DNA of 37,706 bases. Source: Opitutales bacterium (lineage in GTDB: Bacteria > Verrucomicrobiota > Verrucomicrobiia > Opitutales > JABSRG01). Position 1 is the first letter of the stretch. Every line of letters begins with the position of its first letter. Under the pieces are notes generated by a model, which was given only the letters and a program-made list of their open reading frames with translations, was not told the origin of the DNA and did not search any database. Location: positions 1 through 37,706 of the forward strand of contig JABSRG010000035.1 in assembly GCA_013215165.1 (NCBI GenBank). Direction: 5' to 3'. The position numbers were made by a program, and so were the translations under genes. Below are positions 26,501 through 33,117 of this stretch, piece after piece.

Positions 26501-26669
26501 CAGCACTCGACGTCGCATCAAGCTCAACGACGGTGCCTACCTCAACCTCGGCGGGAGGGTTAAAACTGATCTCTTGTGGCTGAGGCTGACCCCAAACAAA
26601 GCTTGAGGGTAGGGCAGCAAGAACCAAAAGGCAGAAGATCCGAGCAAAGGAATTGAGGGTATTCATCAC
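20514..26669 (-). CDS. Giant secreted repeat protein (Ycf48/BNR-like propellers plus Ig-like domains)
   Basis: This 2051-residue protein has a signal peptide (ending near SSFVWG). An Ig-like part (about 30-225) comes first. About 28 repeats of roughly 40 residues follow (about 230-1400), each near the pattern FVAVGDSGTILTSSDGVNWT. This is typical of Ycf48/BNR-type beta-propeller blades. About 1408-1655 holds three Ig-like units starting (E)QSI.F. A second repeat block of about seven blades (about 1658-1940) follows. The last 110 residues are rich in W/Y (WIYNAELGWIHI, FWIYFPESGWAW, YWVYSFQDASW), a C-terminal module common in Opitutae secreted proteins. The TonB receptor gene starts about 96 bases downstream. 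Likely cell surface or extracellular; ligand unknown. It is not the photosynthesis factor Ycf48 itself. Confidence 0.85.
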   Translation of the reverse strand: MMNTLNSFARIFCLLVLAALPSSFVWGQPQPQEISFNPPAEVEVGTVVELDATSSAGLTVTYTIDDGASAPPAGGDYFIFTNFLQGISTAATEPGVVVIDADQSGTEAIAVAATVTRSISFQYPVVINYQVDESSSFADEGFAIEFFPKLSALASGFTPVVATADSPLATDITLTVDFGDASVENNILYVQGSGLVSVSASYVETTTDLYLTAQTSFLIDLGDLISQNNNLDNWTWSNPSVDNTSEVLGFADDGSTVVAVGRSGLVRTSSNGINWTDRNSGVTTDIEGITYASGLGLFVAVGESGTILTSPNGITWTQRSSPSGFSSRLRDVVFAESRLVAVGDNGSLLTSANALSWTDRSLSVDGNDLNSIAYGEGIFVAVGDDLTVATADNPEAGWTITTVGVSDSFTRNSLNDMLYDGEDFIAVGEEGTLLQSSDGVFWEVQFASRAKGLNTVAEENGTIIVLGETGDAVVSLDKQFWEEGSTGFVYDIQEAHYFNRQFIAGGSNGVILTSSSGVAWTVRDADIRDSVNGSAFNGSIHLAVGDNGRLFRSSDGASWVSSTLGGGFTEDLYGVVYHESQDQFVVVGEGGSVFTSNNGTVWTRRIVSGLGDLRSVTYSSSLDLLVAVGDDFSIATSSNGATWIVRSSGAGNDLQSVAAGSDGLVAVGDNGRIIFSDDGINWDVQVSFTTDYLYSVAFGRGRFVVVGEDGVALLSDSGTTWVRQETGVREDIHSVIYSGNTFVAVGVGFSFLSSEDGVSWTALASGGATGLNFVSSDNDLLVAVGEYGIILTSSVGIVSGLDDWEAQIPEITGTDLNEVIVGRGVIVAVGDEGLILVSSDGISWQTVESGTTSNLNAITYGNGTFLVVGERDILYSTDGLDWEQNTIWFAGLQDVVYGDPGGVPTFVAVGLGGGALVSNDGRNWASASTPAFEGPDFFAATFYNGIFMIGGSATEFKQQNENATTIGTSTDGRSFVRRIPPRRGDGFVTDTIKEIAAGNGVFMLVGENMIFRNRDRYAEANSFPVTDVQSVDISTGSLVLETIFTSIQRGFPYEGVAYGEPDGEPAFTIVGRDGAILRITDGILGATETRFSQSSDDLSGVTFSEYGFIGVGDSGRVLQSQAGRDWRVYNAALADPFNAIIFGEEYIVSAGNNGQLLTSGDGLNWLLRDPGVSVDLNSGVFGTGKVVVVGDSGSVFFSDSDVAAAKFGESWASAFTPTVKDLYAATVSGGEYVAVGDSGTILSSANGESWISVLSPTLTPLRDVVPVGNNRFLAVGDSGVVVRENELGDWELLASGLSADISAVAFDGTTIVAVGESGFVVRSTDLGSTWQIVDSEVEVDLVDVSFANNVFIATGRDGVLLSSSSGTSWTPRYTGTNQLIRSADFRNGLYAFVGGFGEVRTSGNFIPAEAQSISFEPFAAVRLGEQWVPLVARSSSGLPVSFSVSDDSIARLTGEFNEFVTPLQEGTFIVTASQQGDAAFKAADSVTATITVLKQAQSIVFDEIPDQPFSPNTIVLSAKASGGSTVLFEVLEGDATIEGNRLTLQGAGSVQVRAFTAATADFSESEEIQIFNVERAEQSITFDEVFANDFVGQQVELSALASSGLPVTLALTSGPGSLEDNILTALDEGAIIVTASQEGDDDFLPAAEVERTIQVGVEVINRGWRERDFPVDEGILSIASNGDDVVAATSSGTLYFQANAGEWSQVLNAGTRIHQVAYLNNGWIAVGLFRAIGSGSYRSIYTSTDGVTWEARFTNFSSPLLCVEYFKGAYYIGSVFGKVYRSTDLDSFEEISLQQLSKVNDLFVGGGRLFALGDGGNLQASSDGQSWSPQSVATSSSLSAGVSSGDKAVIATVSGELFLSEDFRTWRRVFRDSLLVINSVSYGANRFLAVGTKGTILFSQLGEAWSRQLSKTDQALFNVTISETYSFVGGALGTVLRSTNPVAQSVPNSFIAQRAAPMRSGWFQLEWFGLFNDTFSPWIYNAELGWIHIAERSTSGFWIYFPESGWAWTDSGSYPYVYNSSVNAWEFVGEATAVGYWVYSFQDASWRFVTK

Positions 26670-26828
26670 AAAGTTTTAGATGTTAGCCTTGAGGCAAGGC
26701 ATCGTCGGCGAATGCAACAGACGGTCATTTTGGGGTAAAGCTAACAGAGCTCCCCGGATAATTTGAGATCAGTGAAGATGCGCGATCCGTCAATACTGGA
26801 GATTGATCCAAGCTTAAGCTATCCTCAA

Positions 26829-27707
26829 TCAATCAGGTGATTGCTGATTACGCTCAGCGCGTTCGCGTAGAAAGGCCTCCAAATCAAAACCCGGCGGCAA
26901 TTGAGGAATCTCGCGTGGCGGCTGTGTCGCCGGCGCAGGCGGTGGCACTTCCTGTGGGGCCTCCAGCACAACTTCTTCTTCGTTCAGCGCCACTCCGTCC
27001 TCTTCTCCAACCGATTCTGTAGGTGTTTCGGGTGCGCGTGTTTCTGTATCATCCGTCTCCTCTGAAGGCTGTCGACTTCCAGAAAACGGACGTGGCGCAA
27101 CGGGGGGTGCAGGTAACACGGCTGCCTGGAAATTTTCGCTCCTACTCGGATTGAAGTGCTTACCACGAACGACAGTAGACGCATCGGTGGGCTCTGGCGG
27201 GCGTAGGACACGCCTGACAGGATTATCTCTTCGCTGCTCAATACTCGGTTGTCGTTCGACTCGACGCACCTCTCGATTGCCGCCCAATTCACGTTGTTCT
27301 TTTTGGCTGTCTTCGAATTGCGGCTCCGAACGCCAGGCTGTTTCAGAGATCTCTAGGGTCGCCATCTGATCTCCCAGACGCACCACAGCAGCGCGTTCAT
27401 TGGGATCATAGCTCACAATTTCTGGGAAGAACCCACCCATGTCACTCCCTGCCTCAGTCCACACAGAACGGCCGTCTTTCCTATTGCGCACGGAGTAGAC
27501 GACTTTTCCTCCAATCTCCACCACCCCTCGAATCTCAAATGCCTCCTCGATCTCATCGATTTCAGCCACTTCTCGTCTCGTCTCCAGCTGAGGACGCCCG
27601 AATCCCTCGGGCACAAAAGGTGACGCCTCGATAAGTGAGTCCAAGCGTAGCTCCTGTCCCTCAAGGACGAGGGAGAGAAATACAAAAAATATCACCGAGC
27701 GCACCAT
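26829..27707 (-). CDS. Secreted or periplasmic protein with Pro/Glu-rich tail
   Basis: This 292-residue protein has a signal-like N-terminus (MVRSVIFFVFLSLVLEGQ). At about 55-120 a beta pattern (fEIRGVVEIGGKVVYSV, grSVWTEAGSDMGGFFPEIV, AAVVRLGDQMATLEIS) resembles the small secreted protein at 15191-15589. The second half is low-complexity: Arg/Glu/Pro-rich, ending in many PPPAP-type turns and LPPGFDLEAFLRERAERNQQ. It may be a periplasmic or pilus-linked protein with a PilP/GspC-like domain, but I do not recognise it. The gene starts about 40 bases past the PFK terminator. Confidence 0.55.
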   Translation of the reverse strand: MVRSVIFFVFLSLVLEGQELRLDSLIEASPFVPEGFGRPQLETRREVAEIDEIEEAFEIRGVVEIGGKVVYSVRNRKDGRSVWTEAGSDMGGFFPEIVSYDPNERAAVVRLGDQMATLEISETAWRSEPQFEDSQKEQRELGGNREVRRVERQPSIEQRRDNPVRRVLRPPEPTDASTVVRGKHFNPSRSENFQAAVLPAPPVAPRPFSGSRQPSEETDDTETRAPETPTESVGEEDGVALNEEEVVLEAPQEVPPPAPATQPPREIPQLPPGFDLEAFLRERAERNQQSPD

Positions 27708-27744
27708 GCGTAATTATCAAACGCCACAATTCAGATAAAATCCG

Positions 27745-27778
27745 CAAAAAACCCGGCTCCATCGAAGCAGAACCGGGT
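27745..27778 (-). terminator. Rho-independent terminator of the phosphofructokinase gene
   Basis: On the minus strand ACCCGG (27778-27773) and CCGGGT (27756-27751) close a longer imperfect stem through GT and AC pairs, followed by TTTTTTGCGG. It lies 26 bases after the PFK stop and before the start of the next minus-strand gene. Confidence 0.85.
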
Positions 27779-27803
27779 AAATCGAAATCAATCCAACACG
27801 GAA

Positions 27804-29066
27804 TTAACCTGCATTGTAAGGTTCAAGAAGGCGAGAGACCCGGACCTGAGCGACCTTCGCAAAGGCAGGCAAGCCATTGTCGTAAGGGACAGTCACTTCG
27901 CCTTGAATGAGCGGGTTAGCATACTTGTAAAAGGGGAAATTCATGCTGATCCCGTCTTCATTGATCCAGTCGCGTGGCAGGAGCTTCACGCCGTTCGCGA
28001 CTTCACTGAGATCCATGAGGCCAGTCTCACAGGTGTATTGATCCGAATCACCCCGGACCAGGGTAACCATCTTATCAGTCACTCCGTCCATCGCAGCTTT
28101 TACAGCTGCTTGTCCCGCCAGGAATGCCTCATCATTGTCAGCTTGAGATGAGCAATGTGCAGCTGCTCTTTGAGGAATCCCCAGCTTGGCTGAACGAGCT
28201 TTGATACCTAGATTGTCTTCGACGAGGCGCATGAGGTAATCTCCCGCTCCACCTAGCTGAGCGTGACCAAAAGCATCGGTCGCACCCGAAGATGTCGAAA
28301 CATAGTTACCATCGCTGTCAACCAGTCCCTCACCCACGACAACGAGGCAAAATTTTTCCCGTTTTAGGGTATTGCGGACATCGTTGATAAATTTCTCTTC
28401 AGAGAATGCTACCTCCGGCAAACAAATGATGTGAGGCGGGTCGTGGGGATGGTCTTTGCGCTTTGCCAAGGATGCTCCAGCAGCGATCCAGCCCGCACTG
28501 CGGCCCATAACCTCAAGAATAGAAACCAGATCATGGCGACCCATGCCCTCATGGTCACAGGCCATTTCACGCACAGTCGTCGACACATACTTAATAACGG
28601 AACCGTAGCCCGGAGTATGGTCCGTGCCTACAAGATCATTGTCGATGGTCTTGGGAATTCCGATCACGCGCAGCGCATAACCCTTAGATTGGGCCAGCTT
28701 GGAAATCTTGTCCGCAGTGTCCTGAGAATCATTGCCTCCGATGTAAAAAAAGTAGCGAATATTATGCGCCTCAAATACCTGAAGCACTCGCTCGAAGTCT
28801 TGCTGCTTCTTGAGCTTATACCGGCATGTTCCCAGCGCTGAGGCGGGCGTGTGACGTAAACCGCGGATCGTCTGTTGAGACTGCTCAGCCAGGTCAACGA
28901 TATCCTCGTTTAAGATCCCGAGGACCCCATTGTTTGCTCCGTAAATCTCCTCGATGCACTCATGGTTCAGAGCTTCGGTGACGACTCCGGCCAAACTGGC
29001 ATTGATCACAGCGGTGGGTCCGCCCGATTGTGCGACAAGACAATTTCCTTCTAGTTCTTCGGCCAT
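27804..29066 (-). CDS. pfp: Pyrophosphate-dependent 6-phosphofructokinase
   Basis: This 420-residue PFK-family protein phosphorylates fructose 6-phosphate reversibly. The phosphoryl-donor site GGNDS (110-114) has Asp where ATP enzymes have Gly (GGDGS), and PKTIDND (138-144) has Lys where ATP enzymes usually have Gly (PGTIDND). Both changes are hallmarks of PPi-using PFKs. Other family motifs are VAQSGGPTAVINASLAG (nucleotide-binding loop) and EVMGRSAGW. Length is normal for this group. A 16-bp palindrome lies just ahead of the ATG, and a terminator follows. Use of PPi is inferred from these residues only. Confidence 0.9.
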   Translation of the reverse strand: MAEELEGNCLVAQSGGPTAVINASLAGVVTEALNHECIEEIYGANNGVLGILNEDIVDLAEQSQQTIRGLRHTPASALGTCRYKLKKQQDFERVLQVFEAHNIRYFFYIGGNDSQDTADKISKLAQSKGYALRVIGIPKTIDNDLVGTDHTPGYGSVIKYVSTTVREMACDHEGMGRHDLVSILEVMGRSAGWIAAGASLAKRKDHPHDPPHIICLPEVAFSEEKFINDVRNTLKREKFCLVVVGEGLVDSDGNYVSTSSGATDAFGHAQLGGAGDYLMRLVEDNLGIKARSAKLGIPQRAAAHCSSQADNDEAFLAGQAAVKAAMDGVTDKMVTLVRGDSDQYTCETGLMDLSEVANGVKLLPRDWINEDGISMNFPFYKYANPLIQGEVTVPYDNGLPAFAKVAQVRVSRLLEPYNAG

Positions 29067-29070
29067 AGTT

Positions 29071-29086
29071 CTTAAAAATTTTTAAG
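29071..29086. repeat. 16-bp perfect palindrome before the PFK start
   Basis: CTTAAAAATTTTTAAG (29071-29086) is a perfect AT-rich palindrome ending five bases upstream of the PFK ATG (29066-29064 on the minus strand). It could hide the ribosome site, be an operator, or be chance in an AT-rich leader. Confidence 0.6.
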
Positions 29087-29146
29087 CGCAGATGAAATTT
29101 TACGCCTCCTGCTAAAGCAACTAAAAAGGCGACGCATCAAGCCTGA

Positions 29147-29174
29147 CACTTCGAATCTTCAAATGTTCGAAGTG
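29147..29174. repeat. 9-bp inverted repeat between purB and PFK genes
   Basis: CACTTCGAA (29147-29155) and TTCGAAGTG (29166-29174) are exact inverted arms around a 10-base spacer. It lies 13 bases past the purB stop. There is no T-run directly after either arm, so it may be an RNA-end stabiliser or protein site rather than an intrinsic terminator. Confidence 0.6.
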
Positions 29175-29186
29175 ATCATGAGCGTT

Positions 29187-30611
29187 CTAAAGAATATCAC
29201 CGGGCTCTATCTTAAGAGCCTCTGGGTAACGCTGCGCGACACGCGAAACTTGCTCTACAAAAGCATCCACCTGACTCGCTGCCACACCGCTTTCAGCACG
29301 AGCATGCTCCAAGATCTTATTCATTTCATCCAAGTTGAGTGGGAAGCTATCGTCAGCACCTAGACCGGCAATCATCCCGTTTTCGCTACTCTCCCCACTA
29401 CGCATCTTGCGGAGCGCTTCGACAGCATGGTGCTTCACGCGGGCATGAGCCGCCTCACGCCCCATACCCGACTGCACAGCCGCCATCAACAGAGCGGTGG
29501 ATGCTAAGAACGGGAGGTAGTGGGCCACCTCGCAGTCGATTACCGGGCGGTTCACCTCCATCTGATTCAGCACGGTGAGCATCGTTTCGATCAACCCATC
29601 CATCGCAAAAAATGCATCAGGCAGACACACCCGACGGACTACCGAGCATGACACGTCACCCTCATTCCATTGATCTCCAGCTAAACCGTTAGCCATCGTC
29701 TGATAGCCTTTCAAAATCGTATGAAACCCATTGATGCGCTCTGTGCTGCGGCTGTTCATCTTATGCGGCATGGCCGACGATCCGGTTTGCCCCGGAGCAA
29801 AGCCTTCACTAGCCAGTTCTTGTCCCGCCATCAACCGCAGGGTTTTAGAGAAATTAGCCATGCCCGACGCCAGTTCAACCAGTGTGTTGATCACCGTAGC
29901 GTCCAGACTTCTAGGATATACCTGCCCCACATTGTCCCAAACGCTTTCAAACCCCAGGTGCTGCCTCACAGCAGATTCGAGATCAGCAGCACGTTGCGCA
30001 TCTCCATCAAACAACTGCAAGGTGTCCTTCTGAGTGCCTACCGCACCTTTGAGCCCTCGAAGCGGGTAGCTCTTTAAAAGCGCATCCAACTGTTCAAAAC
30101 CAAACAGACTTTCCTCTCCAAACATGGCCCAACGCTTCCCAACAGTAGTCACTTGAGCGACGACATTGTGAGTCCGAGCAGCCAAAGGAGTATCTCGAGA
30201 CTCTGTAGCACGCACAGCAAGCTTCGAAAGAACGGCGACCATTTTATCGCGGGTCGTCTCCAGCGCATGTTTCACCTGAAGCTGCTCTACGTTTTCTGTG
30301 AGGTCCCGGCTCGTCATCCCCATATGGACATATTCGTAGCCAGCCGCTGCGCAGAAGGACTCGATGCGCGCCTTGACGTCGTGACGACTGACCCTTTCCC
30401 GAGCCTTTATATCCTCAAGATCGACCCGATCGCGCACCTTCTCGTAAGCTTCAATCGCCTCTGAGGGTATCTCTAAACCCAAGTCGCGCTGGGCGCGCAT
30501 TACCGCGATCCAAAGCGATCGCTCCATCCGGACTTTTCCCTCAGCTGACCAGATCGCCACCATCTCGCGCGAGGCATAGCGGTCAGCCAGGACATTCAAT
30601 ACAGCTTCCAT
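29187..30611 (-). CDS. purB: Adenylosuccinate lyase
   Basis: This 474-residue member of the fumarase/aspartase superfamily works in purine synthesis, cleaving SAICAR and adenylosuccinate to release fumarate. The superfamily signature is GSSAMPHKMNSRSTE. HMGMTSRDLTENVEQLQVKH is also typical. ARTHNVVAQVTTVGKRW carries the catalytic His region. I chose the ATG at 30611 because the longer frame from 30647 adds 12 residues with no family similarity. Length fits the ADSL type of about 475 residues. Confidence 0.94.
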   Translation of the reverse strand: MEAVLNVLADRYASREMVAIWSAEGKVRMERSLWIAVMRAQRDLGLEIPSEAIEAYEKVRDRVDLEDIKARERVSRHDVKARIESFCAAAGYEYVHMGMTSRDLTENVEQLQVKHALETTRDKMVAVLSKLAVRATESRDTPLAARTHNVVAQVTTVGKRWAMFGEESLFGFEQLDALLKSYPLRGLKGAVGTQKDTLQLFDGDAQRAADLESAVRQHLGFESVWDNVGQVYPRSLDATVINTLVELASGMANFSKTLRLMAGQELASEGFAPGQTGSSAMPHKMNSRSTERINGFHTILKGYQTMANGLAGDQWNEGDVSCSVVRRVCLPDAFFAMDGLIETMLTVLNQMEVNRPVIDCEVAHYLPFLASTALLMAAVQSGMGREAAHARVKHHAVEALRKMRSGESSENGMIAGLGADDSFPLNLDEMNKILEHARAESGVAASQVDAFVEQVSRVAQRYPEALKIEPGDIL

Positions 30612-30670
30612 TGTCGCGAAGATCCGCAAAGCAGACCGCCGTTGCAATCTCGAAGCCGCAGATAGCCTCC

Positions 30671-31099
30671 TTAATCAACGGCGGGCGGTGTCCGCCTGAA
30701 AATCGGCTGACGCAGCCACAAGACAATTGCGGAAGCCACAAACACGACCACAGCCAAAATAAAAAGCGTCCCGCCATCGCTTTGTCCGTCAACCGTCAAC
30801 ACGACGCCAAGCTTGGTGAGATGCGCTACGATCGCCCCGGAAATCACACCCAGAGATAGGAATGCACCAATCCAAATCGTGGCTGGAATGAGCAACAATA
30901 CGCCCGCAATTAATTCGGCAATCCCCGATCCAATGCGACCCCAAGGCTCCAAGCCAATCGTCGAGAAAATATAAACAGACTCCGCCGCCCCAGAAAATTT
31001 AAAGAATAGCGTCTGCAGCAGAATCGCCGCTGCCAAGATTTGAAAGACCCAGCTCACGCTAGCAGGGGGTTTAGACAGTTTAATCGACTTTGGAATCAT
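30671..31099 (-). CDS. DoxX-like membrane protein
   Basis: This is a small integral membrane protein of 142 residues with four hydrophobic segments. They are roughly ILAAAILLQTLFFKFSGA, GSGIAELIAGVLLLIPATIW, FLSLGVISGAIVAHLTKLGV and LFILAVVVFVASAIVLWL. The FKFSGA after the first segment and the GIAELIAGVLLL helix match the DoxX/DoxX-like family. I chose the ATG at 31099. Function in the cell is not known; members are often linked to redox stress or membrane maintenance. It sits between purB and the efflux operon and may be an independent gene. Confidence 0.75.
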   Translation of the reverse strand: MIPKSIKLSKPPASVSWVFQILAAAILLQTLFFKFSGAAESVYIFSTIGLEPWGRIGSGIAELIAGVLLLIPATIWIGAFLSLGVISGAIVAHLTKLGVVLTVDGQSDGGTLFILAVVVFVASAIVLWLRQPIFRRTPPAVD

Positions 31100-31156
31100 G
31101 GTTGTGGGACTCCAAAACCGAGATTCTATTCCCAACTCAAATAACGGTGCCAGACC

Positions 31157-32398
31157 CTACTCGTGTCGGAGCGCTTCGATCGGATTGAGCATTGCTGCCC
31201 GGAAAGCTGGGTAAAGTCCCGATAGGATGCCAATGGTATTACTGAACGCGAAACCGATAAACATCGCATTCCATGGAATCGATTCAATGACGTCTCCCCC
31301 AGGGACAAATTCTTGAAATACGCGGATTATCCCGAGGCTAATAAACATCCCAATGACACACCCGAGCAGGCTAATAAGGATCGATTCACAGATAAATTGA
31401 ATAAACACATCGCTGCCCTGGGCGCCGATTGCCTTGCGCACGCCGATCTCGCGGATGCGCTCATTTACCGAGGCCAGCATCACGTTCATGATACCTATTC
31501 CGCCCACGACCAGCGAGATCGCAGCGATGCCACCCAGAGAAAATTTGAAGTTACGCTCCATGCTATTGAGCTCTGCTAACTGATCTTCACGAGTCTCCAA
31601 GCGAAAGTCTAAGATACCATTGTGCGCCATACGCACGGTATTTGTCAGCGCATCTTTGACAGCGGGAAGCTGTTCCAAGTCATCGACCAGCAGCTCGATT
31701 TTCGAAATCGATTCCTCCACACTCCTACGTTCCTGCGCGGTTGTGATAGGAATAAATGACTGGCGGAATTTCCAGTGTAGCGTGTTTTCGCTGTTGCCGA
31801 TGCCGGGAACGATTTCCTCACGGATCACGCCAACCACAGAATATTTTTCCCCCTCTAACACCACATGCCTACCCACAGGCGAGATGCGACCAAATAAACG
31901 ACGTGCAAGATAGGGTCCCAATACGATTACTCTAGCTTTCTCCTGAAGATCATACTCACTGAGCGAACGGCCAAACTCCATCTCGTAGCTCATGATTTCG
32001 AAGAAGTCGGGATGGATTCCCTTAATTCGATCCCAGTCCCGATGTCGCGGGCCTTGCACACGTCGCCAGCCCATTTCAAAGACGCCTGACACAGCACTGA
32101 TGTCTTCCACAGTATGCCTGATGGCAGCGACATCAGCTAACGTCATCCCAGGACTGCGGAAGGCGATATCGACCTGACGATCAGGGGGATTCTCTCGCTC
32201 CAGTTGAACGCGCTCGATTCCCCCCATACTCTCAAAAGACTGCCGAGTTGAACCCAGCAGGCCCTCGATTACCCCCACCATCGACACCAGAGCTGCTACA
32301 CCCAAAACAATCCCACTTACCGCGAGAAGGGTCCGCACCTTATGAGCCATGATCTCTCTGAGACCATTGACAATTCCAACCCATATCATGCCCATCAA
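31157..32398 (-). CDS. ABC-type efflux permease (MacB-like)
   Basis: This 413-residue permease has one membrane segment near the start (TLLAVSGIVLGVAALVSMVG). A large periplasmic MacB-PCD domain follows. Three C-terminal membrane helices come last, the first at FSLGGIAAISLVVGGIGIMNVML, followed by the SVNERIREIGVRKAIGA cytoplasmic coupling motif. This is the FtsX/MacB permease layout, but without the fused ATPase of MacB. It overlaps the upstream ATPase gene by four bases. It is expected to drive export of a lipophilic or peptide substrate, or to pull on the TolC tunnel, with its partners. Confidence 0.9.
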   Translation of the reverse strand: MMGMIWVGIVNGLREIMAHKVRTLLAVSGIVLGVAALVSMVGVIEGLLGSTRQSFESMGGIERVQLERENPPDRQVDIAFRSPGMTLADVAAIRHTVEDISAVSGVFEMGWRRVQGPRHRDWDRIKGIHPDFFEIMSYEMEFGRSLSEYDLQEKARVIVLGPYLARRLFGRISPVGRHVVLEGEKYSVVGVIREEIVPGIGNSENTLHWKFRQSFIPITTAQERRSVEESISKIELLVDDLEQLPAVKDALTNTVRMAHNGILDFRLETREDQLAELNSMERNFKFSLGGIAAISLVVGGIGIMNVMLASVNERIREIGVRKAIGAQGSDVFIQFICESILISLLGCVIGMFISLGIIRVFQEFVPGGDVIESIPWNAMFIGFAFSNTIGILSGLYPAFRAAMLNPIEALRHE

Positions 32399-33117
32399 CT
32401 GTGACCTCCCACCTCAAGCCGCTTCTCCAATCGCGGCGCTTGTTTGAAGTCTTCAGTAATTTGCCCGTCTTTCGTGCGTATTACCCGATCGCAGAAACTG
32501 GCCACATGGGGATCGTGAGTAACAATCGCCAGGGTATGCCCTTCCCCTTTAAGCTCTTGGAAGAGGTCCATAATCCGATCGACATTCTTGCTATCGAGAT
32601 TGCCAGTCGGCTCATCTCCCAGAATCAGCCGAGGGTCATTGATCAATGACCGGGCGATCGCTACGCGCTGGCGCTCTCCTCCCGATAACTCGAGCGGTGT
32701 ATGGTTCATACGGTGAGCCATCCCAACACGCTCCAATGCTCGCTGCGCCCGCTCCTTACGATCTGGGTCGGCAAGACGTGAGTAGTGCGTAGGCAACAAC
32801 ACATTATCGATGACACTCAGTCTCGGCAGTAGGTTAAAGGACTGAAAAACAAAACCAATCTTCCGAGACCTCAGTACTGCACGTTTCTTTTTAGAGAGAT
32901 GGGTGACCGGCTGGTCTTCGAAAAACAATTCACCGTCACTCGGGCGGTCCATGAGGCCCAGTACGTGCATCATGGTAGATTTACCAGAACCAGAACTTCC
33001 GGTGATTGCGACGAGCTCTCCCCGCTTGATAGAGATATCTACTCCGTCAAGCGCGGCCACTTTTTCTGAGCCGATCTTATAGACCTTTCTCAGTGCTCTA
33101 CCCTCGATAACATTCAC
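32395..33117 (-). CDS. ABC-type efflux ATPase (MacB/LolD-like)
   Basis: This 240-residue ATPase of the LolD/MacB family has Walker A GSSGSGKST, Q-loop FVFQSFNLLPRLSVIDN, signature LSGGERQRVAIARSL, Walker B LILGDEPTGNLDS and the switch histidine in AIVTHDPHVA. It acts at the inner membrane with the neighbouring permease. The four-base overlaps with the genes on both sides mark a tightly coupled operon. Confidence 0.95.
   Translation of the reverse strand: MNVIEGRALRKVYKIGSEKVAALDGVDISIKRGELVAITGSSGSGKSTMMHVLGLMDRPSDGELFFEDQPVTHLSKKKRAVLRSRKIGFVFQSFNLLPRLSVIDNVLLPTHYSRLADPDRKERAQRALERVGMAHRMNHTPLELSGGERQRVAIARSLINDPRLILGDEPTGNLDSKNVDRIMDLFQELKGEGHTLAIVTHDPHVASFCDRVIRTKDGQITEDFKQAPRLEKRLEVGGHS

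Noticed and set aside
20514-26669. Reading the giant protein as a photosystem assembly factor (Ycf48) linked to light
   Set aside because: The blade pattern is shared by many unrelated secreted proteins. Size, signal peptide and C-terminal module point to a surface protein.
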